Assembly: GCA_938017795.1 (NCBI GenBank)
Contig: CALIJZ010000002.1
Coordinates: forward strand, 62,001 to 126,000
DNA: 64,000 nt
Reading direction: 5' to 3'
Source: an uncultured Bacteriovoracaceae bacterium
GTDB taxonomy: Bacteria > Bdellovibrionota > Bacteriovoracia > Bacteriovoracales > Bacteriovoracaceae
Shown here: positions 51,108 through 61,564 of the stretch, one piece after another
Layout of the letters: each line of letters opens with the position of its first letter
Position numbering within the stretch: position 1 is the first letter of the stretch
Translations under genes and position numbers: made by a program
The notes under the pieces: generated by a model
Told to the model about the DNA's origin: nothing
Databases searched by the model: none
What the model saw: only the letters and a program-made list of their open reading frames with translations

Positions 51108-53726
51108 ATGAAGACATCTGAAATTAGAATTAAATTTATCAAGTTTTTTGAGAGTAAATCTCATGCTCACCTACCCTCAGCCTCACTTATACCCTCAGGT
51201 GATGCAACGCTGCTTTTTACAAATGCAGGAATGGTTCAGTTTAAGGATAACTTTACTGGCAAGGCAAACCCTAAGAATAAAAGAGCTGTTACAATTCAAA
51301 AATGTGTAAGAGCTGGTGGTAAACATAATGATCTTGAAAATGTTGGATTCACTGCTAGACATCATACCTTTTTTGAAATGTTGGGTAATTTCTCATTTGG
51401 TGATTATTTTAAAAAAGAAGCAATTTCATTTGCATGGGAATTTTTAACAAAAGAGTTAAATATTCCAAAAGAAAAACTTTATATCACATGTCATCATACA
51501 GATACAGAGTCAGCCGATATCTGGCATAACCAGGAAGGAATTCCTAGAGAACGAATATTTTTTAAAGGTGATAAGGATAACTTTTGGGAAATGGGTGAAA
51601 CTGGACCATGTGGCCCATGTTCTGAAATTTTCTTTGATCATGGGAAAGATCATGCTGATGCATCCGTAGATACTTCTGAATGCTTGCTCGATGACGAATC
51701 AAGATATGTAGAAATCTGGAATCTTGTATTTATGCAATTTGAAAAATATAGAGATGGTTCTGAAATCAAGAAAAAGCTTTTACCAAAACCCAGTGTAGAT
51801 ACTGGTGCTGGTCTAGAAAGAATTGCAGCAGCCCTTCAAGGTACTTATAATAATTTTGACTCTGATGGCTTTCAAGTAATTATAAAGAAAATAGAAACTA
51901 TTAGCTCTAAAAAATATTCTGATTATCCTCAAATGATGAGAGTAGTCGCTGACCATGCCAGATCAACAAGTTTGTTATTATCTGATGGTGTTCTCCCTTC
52001 CAATGAAGGTCGAGGATATGTTTTAAGAAGGATCATTAGAAGAGCAGTAAGGTATCTAGATCTTCTAGAAGTAAAAAATACGTCTCTTTACACTTTGGTT
52101 GATGTTGTTTTTGATTCACTTGTTCAAATTTTTCCTGACATTAGAAACAACCAACAATTTGTAGAAAAATATTTAAGGCTAGAAGAAGACTCATTTAGAA
52201 AAACTTTATCTAGTGGATTAAAACTATTAGAAAAAGAAATTTCACTTCTAAAAAAATCTTCTCAAACTAAACTCAGTGGTAAAGCTGCATTTGACTTATA
52301 CGATACTCATGGATTTCCAATAGATCTAACAGAAATGATCCTTAAAGAAAATGGACTAACTCCCGATCTTGATGGCTTTAATTCTGAAATGCAAAAACAA
52401 GTTAAACGATCAAAAAAATCTGGAAACTTTAGTGCTAATGAAAATGATAATGAGTTATTCTATAAATCTTTTGAAAAAAATGGTGCTACTAATTTTATTG
52501 GTTATGATCAACTCGAGAGCGACTCTAAACTTTTAGATATTATTAAACTCAAAGATCAATCTGCATTAATTTTTGATAAGTCACCATTTTATGCTGAAGG
52601 TGGTGGTCAATTAGGTGATATTGGTGAAATCTATTCAGGCAATGATCTAGTTGCTTTAGTTGAAAACACCTTGAAACCTGTTGATGGTTTACATATTCAT
52701 TTAACTCAAAGTAAAAATGAGTTTAAGTTAGGTAATACTTATAAACTTCTTGTTAATAAGAAAAATAGGAACTTAACAAAGTCTAACCATACAGCAACAC
52801 ATCTACTGCAAGCTGCTCTGATTAGCGTTCTTGGAAATCATATTAAACAAGCCGGTTCTAGCGTTGGTCCTGATAGATTAAGATTTGATTTTACCCATCC
52901 AGAAAAATTGTCCAAGGAAGATATTTCTAAAATAGAAGGAATTGTTAATAAAAAAATTCAAGAATCAATCAATGTTATGCCAAGTTCAGTAAAAAAAGAT
53001 GAAGCAATTAGCATGGGAGCCATGGCTTTGTTTGGTGAAAAATATGGAGATATTGTTAGAATTATTAATATTCCCGGTTTTTCCCTAGAACTTTGTGGAG
53101 GAACTCACGTTAAAAACACCTCTGAGATAAGTTTTTTTAAAATCCTAAGTGAAGGCTCATTAGCTACAGGTGTTAGAAGAATTGAAGCCATGACAAACAT
53201 TGGTGCATTTAATTTTGTTAATCAAAAGCTCTCTACACTTGAAGAAATTGAAACTATTTCCAATACTAAAGATCAAAAGCTAGTAGAAAAAATTGTTAAA
53301 ATGAAAGAAGAAATTTTGAGTGCCAATAAAAAGATTTCCCAACTCGAAGAAAAAATTCAAACAATTAATGCTCAAGATATTTTAGACTCAGATATTATAA
53401 GCTTATCAAATGGATTAACATTTAAGCATATTCATGCCACTTCAGATATGGACATTAGGAAACTTGGCGATCTTTTTATTGATAAGCACCCAAAAGGTCT
53501 AGTTTTCATTACTGCTAATAAAGGTAATAAATCGATGGTTCTCCTTAAGACTTATAAAAACAATGAAAATCTTGATTGCTCTAGCTTATTAAAAGATATT
53601 GCTTCAAAATTTGGAGCTAAAGGTGGTGGAAAAAAAGCTATGGCCCAAGGATCAATTTCCTCTACTGACCTCGATAGCTTTACGCAGGAAATGAATAACA
53701 AGATTTTTGATTTATATAATTCTTAA
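51108..53726 (+). CDS. alaS: Alanyl-tRNA synthetase
   Basis: Class II synthetase of 872 residues with all domains: N-terminal catalytic core (RHHTFFEMLGNFSFGDYFK, WNLVFMQFEKY, PSVDTGAGLERIA), GRGYVLRRIIRRAVR, the editing domain with HTATHLLQAAL and the zinc motif CGGTHV, and the C-terminal oligomerisation domain ending in KGGGKKAMAQG. The length is normal. Its stop shares TTAA with the convergent small secreted-protein gene. No T-box or other leader is visible upstream. Confidence 0.98.
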   Translation: MKTSEIRIKFIKFFESKSHAHLPSASLIPSGDATLLFTNAGMVQFKDNFTGKANPKNKRAVTIQKCVRAGGKHNDLENVGFTARHHTFFEMLGNFSFGDYFKKEAISFAWEFLTKELNIPKEKLYITCHHTDTESADIWHNQEGIPRERIFFKGDKDNFWEMGETGPCGPCSEIFFDHGKDHADASVDTSECLLDDESRYVEIWNLVFMQFEKYRDGSEIKKKLLPKPSVDTGAGLERIAAALQGTYNNFDSDGFQVIIKKIETISSKKYSDYPQMMRVVADHARSTSLLLSDGVLPSNEGRGYVLRRIIRRAVRYLDLLEVKNTSLYTLVDVVFDSLVQIFPDIRNNQQFVEKYLRLEEDSFRKTLSSGLKLLEKEISLLKKSSQTKLSGKAAFDLYDTHGFPIDLTEMILKENGLTPDLDGFNSEMQKQVKRSKKSGNFSANENDNELFYKSFEKNGATNFIGYDQLESDSKLLDIIKLKDQSALIFDKSPFYAEGGGQLGDIGEIYSGNDLVALVENTLKPVDGLHIHLTQSKNEFKLGNTYKLLVNKKNRNLTKSNHTATHLLQAALISVLGNHIKQAGSSVGPDRLRFDFTHPEKLSKEDISKIEGIVNKKIQESINVMPSSVKKDEAISMGAMALFGEKYGDIVRIINIPGFSLELCGGTHVKNTSEISFFKILSEGSLATGVRRIEAMTNIGAFNFVNQKLSTLEEIETISNTKDQKLVEKIVKMKEEILSANKKISQLEEKIQTINAQDILDSDIISLSNGLTFKHIHATSDMDIRKLGDLFIDKHPKGLVFITANKGNKSMVLLKTYKNNENLDCSSLLKDIASKFGAKGGGKKAMAQGSISSTDLDSFTQEMNNKIFDLYNS

Positions 53727-54061
53727 TGTGTTCTGCTGGGATCAGTAACAGAAAACTTTCTATTGTTTAATATATCATCTATACCGCTTGATTTATTTCC
53801 GCTAAGTGTCCCAGTTGAACTACCAAAGTTTATGCATCTTTTTTCAGTTATGACTCCTATTAAAGAATCATTTTGTGAGCACTTTTTTTGTGTTGGTCTT
53901 CTCATCTTTACAACTTTTAATTTCTTCCCTTTTAATTCAACTACAGCACACTTTTTATTTTTCAATTGAATTAATTCACTCTCACAACTATACATAAAAT
54001 GATTTAACTTCATTCCATATGAAATATTTAAAAATATTAAAACTAATATATATTTCTTCAT
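53723..54061 (-). CDS. Small exported Cys-containing protein of unknown function
   Basis: A 112-residue protein with a signal peptide (residues 1-16). The mature part has four Cys (in YSCESE, NKKCAVV, KKCSQN and EKRCINFG) and a basic middle, consistent with a disulfide-stabilised periplasmic or secreted protein. No family recognised. Its ATG overlaps the stop of the large lipoprotein gene by one base (TAATG) with AAGGGG before it. The two are translationally coupled and probably act together. Confidence 0.62.
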   Translation of the reverse strand: MKKYILVLIFLNISYGMKLNHFMYSCESELIQLKNKKCAVVELKGKKLKVVKMRRPTQKKCSQNDSLIGVITEKRCINFGSSTGTLSGNKSSGIDDILNNRKFSVTDPSRTH

Positions 54062-57000
54062 TAATTCCCCTTAATTCCATTAAATCGTAAATTTTCAAAT
54101 GGTAAAAAGACATCACAATCATCAACTTTTCTATTGTTTTTAAAGGCTTCTTCCCAGCTTGGAAATAATCCTAGAATCCATTTCCTCATATTTACTAAAT
54201 CAACAGCTGAGACTCTTCCATCTCCACTATTATCAACCATTTTACCACCAAATATATTTATTAAATGTGCTTCGTTGTTTGGATTATCAGCCGGAGTACC
54301 AACCAAAGAGATCCCTAAAATATGCTTTTGTAATAATACAATATCTACTGCACTTAGATTAATACTTGTTCCAGCAGCTTGATTTAGATCAAAATCACAG
54401 ACTCTAAACCCTTTTACTTCTATGTTTTTATTTCCTGAAATATGATTACTTATATTATTATCAACATTGTTTTCACCCAAACTTAATTGCGATTGCTCTA
54501 GTTTTATTTTCAGTAATTTATCATTAATTGCTTCAGGCGTAACACAGCTATAACTTAGAGTGACTGACCTTTGAGGGTTAAGGTTATTTATTTTCCATTG
54601 ACCATCATTTCCTTGTGTTGAGACACTTCCGTTATTAACTGCAACTACAATTGGTCTAGTATTTAATTGTTCTGGACATTTTACAGTATAAACTATCTCT
54701 TGAGCTATTTGCGGACCAAGGTTCTCGATGTCTAGTTTTAATTGAATTCTCTCCCCAGCTTTGATTTGTGGATTAATTATCTCTAATGAAGTTTTTATAT
54801 CACTAACTAATTTATCATTTGTTTTATCTTTAACTACAAATTCTAAAACTGTGCTGTTATTTGATCTATCATTATCGTTTTGCGTAACAAACACTTGCGA
54901 TTGCTTTACTTCAAATTTTAATTTTTGACCGCTAGTTCCTTCGTTAATTTTACACGTTATTTCTTGAATTTTTGCATTGGCCCTATCACCTTGGTCGATA
55001 TCTATAGAACCTAATGTCCATAACTTAGAGCTTTGTACAGAAACTGATCTTTTTATCTCTGATGTATCTTCAGGACAAAATGCAACAATTGAAGTAATTC
55101 CTGCTTTATCTGGACCTTTGTTAACAACTCCCAACGTTATGATAACTTCATCTCCTTCAGATGGTGATGAATCATTTATAGAGGAAAAGACTTCTATATC
55201 ACTTTCTTTTTGTTTTTCTTTAATTCTCAAATTTATAGAACTATTTTCATTGCTTCTATTTAAGTCTCTTTGATCAGTTAAAATGTCACCTTCATTAACT
55301 AAAAACTCTATTGCTTGGCCTTCTTGGTCTTCATTAATTCTACATCTTAACTCTATACTCTCTTTTGTATTTGGAGCAATTGTTCCTATAACCCATAGAT
55401 TATCTGATTCACTAAAAATCCCTGCTGTAATAGCTGGATTTCCAATTTTTTCAGTTCCAGCTGGACAACTTAAATTTACTGTAACTGAAGTTGCTTGATT
55501 TGAACTTACGTTTGTTAACTCGACCTTAAATGGAATTTCTCTCAATACTTCAACACTTTCAAAACCAAAAGGAATAACTTTTGCTTCGATATCTATTATT
55601 TCACCTTCTACTTCTTCTTCCTCACAGGAGGCTACAGAGAGTTGAAATTCTAATTCATTTTCTCTATGAATAAGATCTTCTTTTAAGAATTCGCTCAAAC
55701 TTCCATTAAGTGAAAAATGAACAAAAGGAGTACTTATTCCTCTTATGTCAATTGTCTCAAAACCACCTTCACTTCTTGGTCTATTTTCATCTAGTGTATT
55801 TTGTGAAAATGGAATATCACCAAAACCAAGAGCTCTACCAGCATCTAAAAATGATGGTAAAAAATCTGCATTTCTAGAAGTAAAAGCATCCATATGACAT
55901 GAACTACAAGAATTAAGAGCAAATCTATACTTAATCATTGTTTTTTCATTATTTGAAATAATTGATTCATCAATATTATTAAAAGGTATAGCTATTGATT
56001 CACCATCAGGAATAAAGGAAGGTGTTCCGTTATTAAACTCTCTTCCCCAATTTGCATTTGGACTATAAGTATTTTGCCATCCCGTTAAAAGATCCGGTAA
56101 TTTATAAGTCTCATTTAAATCAGCTATTTTATCTTTTTGAGCAATTACAAAATCGATAATTTCTTTATTCCCATTTGGGTTCATCGGTTTTCCTAAAGAG
56201 GCAATCGGTAGGCCTACTGCTCCGCTTGGAGATGTAACAAAATTATCTTTTGGAGAATTTTCCATTCTATGCCGAACTAATAAATTAGGTCCCGGCCCTT
56301 TTTCTAATTGATTTTCAAATAATGCCCAAGGAGACCCAAAGCCATTTATAAAATCATTGACTCTTACTTGGCCGATTGAACTTTTATTACTCCACTTAGA
56401 ATCATTATAATCTACTAAAGCAACTCTATCTAAAACTTTTTCTAACTGATTTCTATATTCTGAAGAGTTGATCTCTAAACAACTTAATCTTGCCCATTCT
56501 TCATTCCATTTTTTTCTATCCCAGGCATCGACACTATTTAGTGAATCTCCAATTCTTAATGATCCATCCCCCATAGCAAGTTTATATTCTAAAATCACAA
56601 AGTGACTTACAGGTGCATTAAACTCACCTAAAAGTTGATAGATAAATCTACCTTCTCCTGCATGTTCTAAGTTTCCTGCTTCATCGTTTTCTATGAGATC
56701 TGGTCTAAATACAACAGCTATGAGTTTATAAGGAGACCCTTCAAGAAATTTTTGTTCTTGACCCTGCTCAACTTCTGACTTTTCCCAACGTGAAACAATA
56801 GTTGAATGAGTTGTATTTAATGGCTGAATATCATTTAACTCACCTTCAATTTTTTGATCTTCAGGAATATCTGTAAGAATCATATTATCCAAATATCTTT
56901 TAATAAATAAATGAAACTGCTCATCTGGATTTATTCCATTTGACCTAATTAATAAATTTGGATCATTCATATTCTTTAGCAGGTTGGAAAAACTATATTT

Positions 57001-57225
57001 AGATGAATCTAGAGCGGTCAATAGAGTTTGATCTGTGATAAATAGTGATTTTGAATGATTAATATCTCGAGCATTGGAATCACTCTCACACAAACAAGAA
57101 TCAAGAGTAGACATAAATTGCAACTCTTTTTTATTTGTTTCTTCTTTCTTGGGAGTAGCTACTTTTTTTGACTCAAAACATGAAATCAATATAAAGAGAG
57201 ATAGTAATACTTTAAAAATATTCAT
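54061..57225 (-). CDS. Large lipoprotein with CxxCH motif, DUF11-like repeats and dockerin-like tail
   Basis: A 1,054-residue surface or periplasmic lipoprotein (lipobox ISC, Cys16). Residues ~60-530 form an unrecognised domain that contains a heme-type CSSCH motif at 440-444. Three Ig-like DUF11-type repeats follow at ~555-670, ~680-800 and ~810-930, each with an N.G..A..... .V..CP core and a later strand with Cys. The tail has two calcium-loop repeats of dockerin type (943-971 and 996-1019, the second DNSGDGRVSAVDL). Dockerin and DUF11 modules mediate surface assembly. A single CxxCH could bind one heme. Overall role unknown. Confidence 0.75.
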   Translation of the reverse strand: MNIFKVLLSLFILISCFESKKVATPKKEETNKKELQFMSTLDSCLCESDSNARDINHSKSLFITDQTLLTALDSSKYSFSNLLKNMNDPNLLIRSNGINPDEQFHLFIKRYLDNMILTDIPEDQKIEGELNDIQPLNTTHSTIVSRWEKSEVEQGQEQKFLEGSPYKLIAVVFRPDLIENDEAGNLEHAGEGRFIYQLLGEFNAPVSHFVILEYKLAMGDGSLRIGDSLNSVDAWDRKKWNEEWARLSCLEINSSEYRNQLEKVLDRVALVDYNDSKWSNKSSIGQVRVNDFINGFGSPWALFENQLEKGPGPNLLVRHRMENSPKDNFVTSPSGAVGLPIASLGKPMNPNGNKEIIDFVIAQKDKIADLNETYKLPDLLTGWQNTYSPNANWGREFNNGTPSFIPDGESIAIPFNNIDESIISNNEKTMIKYRFALNSCSSCHMDAFTSRNADFLPSFLDAGRALGFGDIPFSQNTLDENRPRSEGGFETIDIRGISTPFVHFSLNGSLSEFLKEDLIHRENELEFQLSVASCEEEEVEGEIIDIEAKVIPFGFESVEVLREIPFKVELTNVSSNQATSVTVNLSCPAGTEKIGNPAITAGIFSESDNLWVIGTIAPNTKESIELRCRINEDQEGQAIEFLVNEGDILTDQRDLNRSNENSSINLRIKEKQKESDIEVFSSINDSSPSEGDEVIITLGVVNKGPDKAGITSIVAFCPEDTSEIKRSVSVQSSKLWTLGSIDIDQGDRANAKIQEITCKINEGTSGQKLKFEVKQSQVFVTQNDNDRSNNSTVLEFVVKDKTNDKLVSDIKTSLEIINPQIKAGERIQLKLDIENLGPQIAQEIVYTVKCPEQLNTRPIVVAVNNGSVSTQGNDGQWKINNLNPQRSVTLSYSCVTPEAINDKLLKIKLEQSQLSLGENNVDNNISNHISGNKNIEVKGFRVCDFDLNQAAGTSINLSAVDIVLLQKHILGISLVGTPADNPNNEAHLINIFGGKMVDNSGDGRVSAVDLVNMRKWILGLFPSWEEAFKNNRKVDDCDVFLPFENLRFNGIKGN

Positions 57226-57306
57226 TGTTTATTTATCGGTAAAATCTTCTATTTCTTTATCATTTTATATTTATCAGTAATAAGTAATTTTGATATAATT
57301 CTTATT

Positions 57307-58008
57307 ATGAAAATATGTATTCAAATTACTATGGCTGAAGAAGCTAGACCTTTTATAGAACTTTTAGGTTTCAAGCAATCAGATCCCCTAGAAACACCTA
57401 TACCTCATAATCTTTATCAAACTAAAATAGACAATAAGGAAGTCTCTCTTATTGTAAATGGAAGATTTAGTGAAAATGTATCTTATGTTGGAACTGAATT
57501 TGCCAGTTTAATTTCCCAATCTGTATTGAGCTTTATAAAACCTGATTTATTAATTAATGCAGGAACCTCAGGAGGTAAAAGTACTCATGGACTAAATATT
57601 GGTGATGTCACTATTTGTAAAAAAGTATATTTTCATGACCATCGAATTTCTATCCCTGGATATAATGAATATTTTAAAGGTGATTTTGCTCCATCAGATA
57701 AATATTTTAACATCCTATCAGAAATTAAAAATTTAATTCCTGTCATTGTTTCTACTGGAAATTCATTTGAAATGAATGAATCGGACAACAATTCAATCAT
57801 AGAGTTAAAATCTAGTGTTAAGGAGATGGAGCTTGCAGGAATTGCTCAAGTTGCAAGTTTTTATAATTCTTCTTGGATTGGAATAAAATCAATAACCGAT
57901 ATTATAGACAATGATAATAAACCTACATCTGATCAGTTTTTTGAAAACTTAAATCTTGCTTGTTTAAATTTATCTAAGTCGTTAAAAGAAATAATAGAAT
58001 TTCTTTAA
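57307..58008 (+). CDS. 5'-methylthioadenosine/S-adenosylhomocysteine nucleosidase, plant-like type
   Basis: Hydrolyses MTA (and possibly SAH) to adenine and a thioribose in the methionine salvage and methyl cycle. Seen: catalytic Glu at 11/12 (TMAEEARPF), NAGTSGG (84-90), EMELAGIAQV (173-182) that binds the ribose, and catalytic Asp198 in KSITDII. Residues 109-123 (FHDHRISIPGYNEYF) and the end NKPTSDQFFENL...SLKEIIEFL follow the plant MTN pattern rather than E. coli MtnN. The length of 233 fits. Substrate range cannot be told by eye. Confidence 0.82.
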   Translation: MKICIQITMAEEARPFIELLGFKQSDPLETPIPHNLYQTKIDNKEVSLIVNGRFSENVSYVGTEFASLISQSVLSFIKPDLLINAGTSGGKSTHGLNIGDVTICKKVYFHDHRISIPGYNEYFKGDFAPSDKYFNILSEIKNLIPVIVSTGNSFEMNESDNNSIIELKSSVKEMELAGIAQVASFYNSSWIGIKSITDIIDNDNKPTSDQFFENLNLACLNLSKSLKEIIEFL

Positions 58009-58014
58009 ATACTT

Positions 58015-58599
58015 CTATTGAATACTCAATTCATCTAAACTTAATGAAAAACTATGAAGGAAGTTTTTAATAAAATAACTAACTTCTTCTAATTCCATTT
58101 TTAATAAAGAGCTTTCAATTGTTATTTTAGCTCTATTAAACTCTTTATTCCCTGCAGCCGACTCTTCAACACACTTAATATAGGCACATAAACTATCTGC
58201 AGCTTTTACTATTTTCCAAGATTCAAGGTCTCTGTCTTGCTTTTTAAAAATTTTAGAATATTCATCAATCATTTCACTTGGAAGATATGATAAAAGTTTA
58301 TCAGTTGCTAATTTCTCAATCTCTTTATAAGCATTTTTTATTTCCGGATTAAAATATTTTACAGGTGTAGGTAGATCACCTGTTAAAACCTCTGTTGCAT
58401 CATGAAAGATTGAAAGAGTGCAAATTCTATCAGCGTTATAATTTTTATTGAAATATTTATTTCCTATTGTGGCCAATGAATGGGCAACAATAGCAACCTG
58501 CAAACTATGTTCTTGAACATTTTCTGGTCTAAGATTATGCATAAGCGACCATCGCTCAATTAACTTCATCCTACTCACATATGCATAAAAATGACTCAT
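58015..58599 (-). CDS. yfbR: 5'-deoxynucleotidase YfbR (HD domain)
   Basis: HD-type phosphohydrolase that dephosphorylates deoxyribonucleoside 5'-monophosphates. The sequence tracks E. coli YfbR closely along its whole length: SHFYAYVSRMKLIERWSLM at the start, ENVQEHSLQVAIVAHSL with the first His, FHDATEVLTGDLPTPVKYF with the HD pair and substrate loop, KAADSLCAYIKC with the last Asp, and HSFSLSLDEL at the end. The length of 194 is normal. It lies 13 bases downstream of the M42 peptidase gene on the same strand. Confidence 0.94.
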   Translation of the reverse strand: MSHFYAYVSRMKLIERWSLMHNLRPENVQEHSLQVAIVAHSLATIGNKYFNKNYNADRICTLSIFHDATEVLTGDLPTPVKYFNPEIKNAYKEIEKLATDKLLSYLPSEMIDEYSKIFKKQDRDLESWKIVKAADSLCAYIKCVEESAAGNKEFNRAKITIESSLLKMELEEVSYFIKNFLHSFSLSLDELSIQ

Positions 58600-58612
58600 T
58601 AAAACTCCTCAC

Positions 58613-59650
58613 TTAAAATTTTAGTTTAACTTTATCTGCTGTTTCTATAAACTTAGTAAGAAGCTTTATACAACCATCAAGATCTTTTTTATGAAGCATT
58701 TCAGTTGCACTATGAACATATCTAGTTGGAACTGAAAGTGTACCAACAGCACCTTTACCTAATAATTGAAGACCCATTGCATCTGTTCCACCAAATGGAA
58801 GAATTTCTGGCTGGTGCTTTATTTTGTTCGAATCTGCTAATTTTTTAAAATGGTCGATAATTCCTTGATTAGTGATTGATCCATGGTCAGATATTTTTAT
58901 AGCAACACCCTTTCCTAATTCACTAACTCTATCTTTAGCTCCTATTCCAGGCACATCAAGCGCTATAGTAACATCTACAGCAATGCCTATATCAGGATTT
59001 ATATTCTTCGCAGCAGTTTTAGCTCCTCTTACTCCAACCTCTTCTTGAGCAGAAGCCAATACATATAAATCAACATTTAAGTTTTTCTTAGCAAGTTTTT
59101 TTAAAACTTCTCCAACGACATAACAGCCAACCCTATTATCTAAGGCTTTTGAAAAAATAATATTTTCTTGTTCATAATATTCACCAATCCTAATGATCGG
59201 ATCCCCTACAGAAATTATTTTTTTTACTTCCTTCTCACTTAAACCAGTATCAACAAATAAGTCATTAATCGTGATCTTAGCTTTTTCAGGTGGGCATCCA
59301 GCTATGAAGTTAGTTGGAGTTTTATTAATAACTCCCATAATATTTTTCTTACCCTCTATCCAAACTCTCTGCGAAATTAGATTACTGGCCATATTTCCGC
59401 CACGAGAACTTAAATACAAAAATCCTTTATCATCGATATGCTTAACTACAAATCCAATCTCATCCATGTGCCCAGCAATAACAATTTTCTTAGCATTTTT
59501 CTTTTTTGATTTTTTTATAGCGATTAAGTTTCCAATTTCATCAACTTCAACGTCAGCATACTTTGACCATTCTTTTTTTAAGATTTCAATGATCTTACCT
59601 TCTCTGCCCGAAATACCATTTTCAGTACATAACTTTTCTAAAAGACTCAT
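58613..59650 (-). CDS. M42-family zinc aminopeptidase
   Basis: Cytoplasmic dinuclear-zinc aminopeptidase of the glutamyl/tetrahedral (TET) aminopeptidase type. Metal and catalytic motifs: AGHMDEIGFVV (His ligand and catalytic Asp), KALDNRVGCYV (bridging Asp), AQEEVGVRGA (catalytic Glu pair), AVDVTIA (Asp ligand) and YVHSATEML (His ligand). At 345 residues it matches the family, often mis-annotated as endoglucanase. These enzymes trim short peptides after proteasome- or Lon-like proteolysis. It follows atpC after a 51-base gap. Confidence 0.93.
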   Translation of the reverse strand: MSLLEKLCTENGISGREGKIIEILKKEWSKYADVEVDEIGNLIAIKKSKKKNAKKIVIAGHMDEIGFVVKHIDDKGFLYLSSRGGNMASNLISQRVWIEGKKNIMGVINKTPTNFIAGCPPEKAKITINDLFVDTGLSEKEVKKIISVGDPIIRIGEYYEQENIIFSKALDNRVGCYVVGEVLKKLAKKNLNVDLYVLASAQEEVGVRGAKTAAKNINPDIGIAVDVTIALDVPGIGAKDRVSELGKGVAIKISDHGSITNQGIIDHFKKLADSNKIKHQPEILPFGGTDAMGLQLLGKGAVGTLSVPTRYVHSATEMLHKKDLDGCIKLLTKFIETADKVKLKF

Positions 59651-59701
59651 TTTTGCCCTTTGTTTATTTAAATATTTATGAATTATAGTCTAAGCAATTT
59701 A

Positions 59702-60115
59702 TTAACTATCACCGCGAGTGTAACCAAGTTTAATTCTCATCTCAGCTCTTTCTTTCTTTCTTCTAAACTTGATAAGTTCAGCATCATTTTCAACAGCTTG
59801 AGCTAATTTTTTCTCGGCCTTATCAAGAGCAGCTTTTGCTCTATCAACATCAATCTTCTCAGCAGACTCAGAAGTCATTGCTAATATTGAAACCCTATCA
59901 CCTAGAATTTTACATGTTCCATGAGTTACAGAAAAATTCCATTTTTTATTATCTAAATCAATTGCTGTAACGATACCAGTAGATAGTTTTGTTAAAACGT
60001 GCGTATGATCTTTTAAGATATCTATCTCCCCACTAACAGTTGGAACTAGGACTTCGTTACATTGGAAGTCCTTAACAACAACGCCACTAGGAGTAAGTAT
60101 ATCTAACTTAAACAT
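59702..60115 (-). CDS. atpC: ATP synthase F1 subunit epsilon
   Basis: Central-stalk subunit of 137 residues. N-terminal beta-sandwich (LDILTPSGVVVKDFQCNEVLVPTVSGEIDILKDH) and a C-terminal helical hairpin (IDVDRAKAALDKAEKKLAQ) that can inhibit ATPase activity. It starts 2 bases after the atpD stop and closes the ATP synthase operon. Confidence 0.96.
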   Translation of the reverse strand: MFKLDILTPSGVVVKDFQCNEVLVPTVSGEIDILKDHTHVLTKLSTGIVTAIDLDNKKWNFSVTHGTCKILGDRVSILAMTSESAEKIDVDRAKAALDKAEKKLAQAVENDAELIKFRRKKERAEMRIKLGYTRGDS

Positions 60116-60117
60116 TT

Positions 60118-61560
<1,443 letters not shown>

Positions 61561-61564
61561 TTAC

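Noticed and set aside
59193-59681. A 162-codon plus-strand open frame opposite the M42 peptidase gene
   Set aside because: It is the antisense of a clearly conserved gene and its product has no recognisable features; the same holds for the other antisense open frames opposite rlmE, ftsZ, mraY, murE and the large lipoprotein gene.
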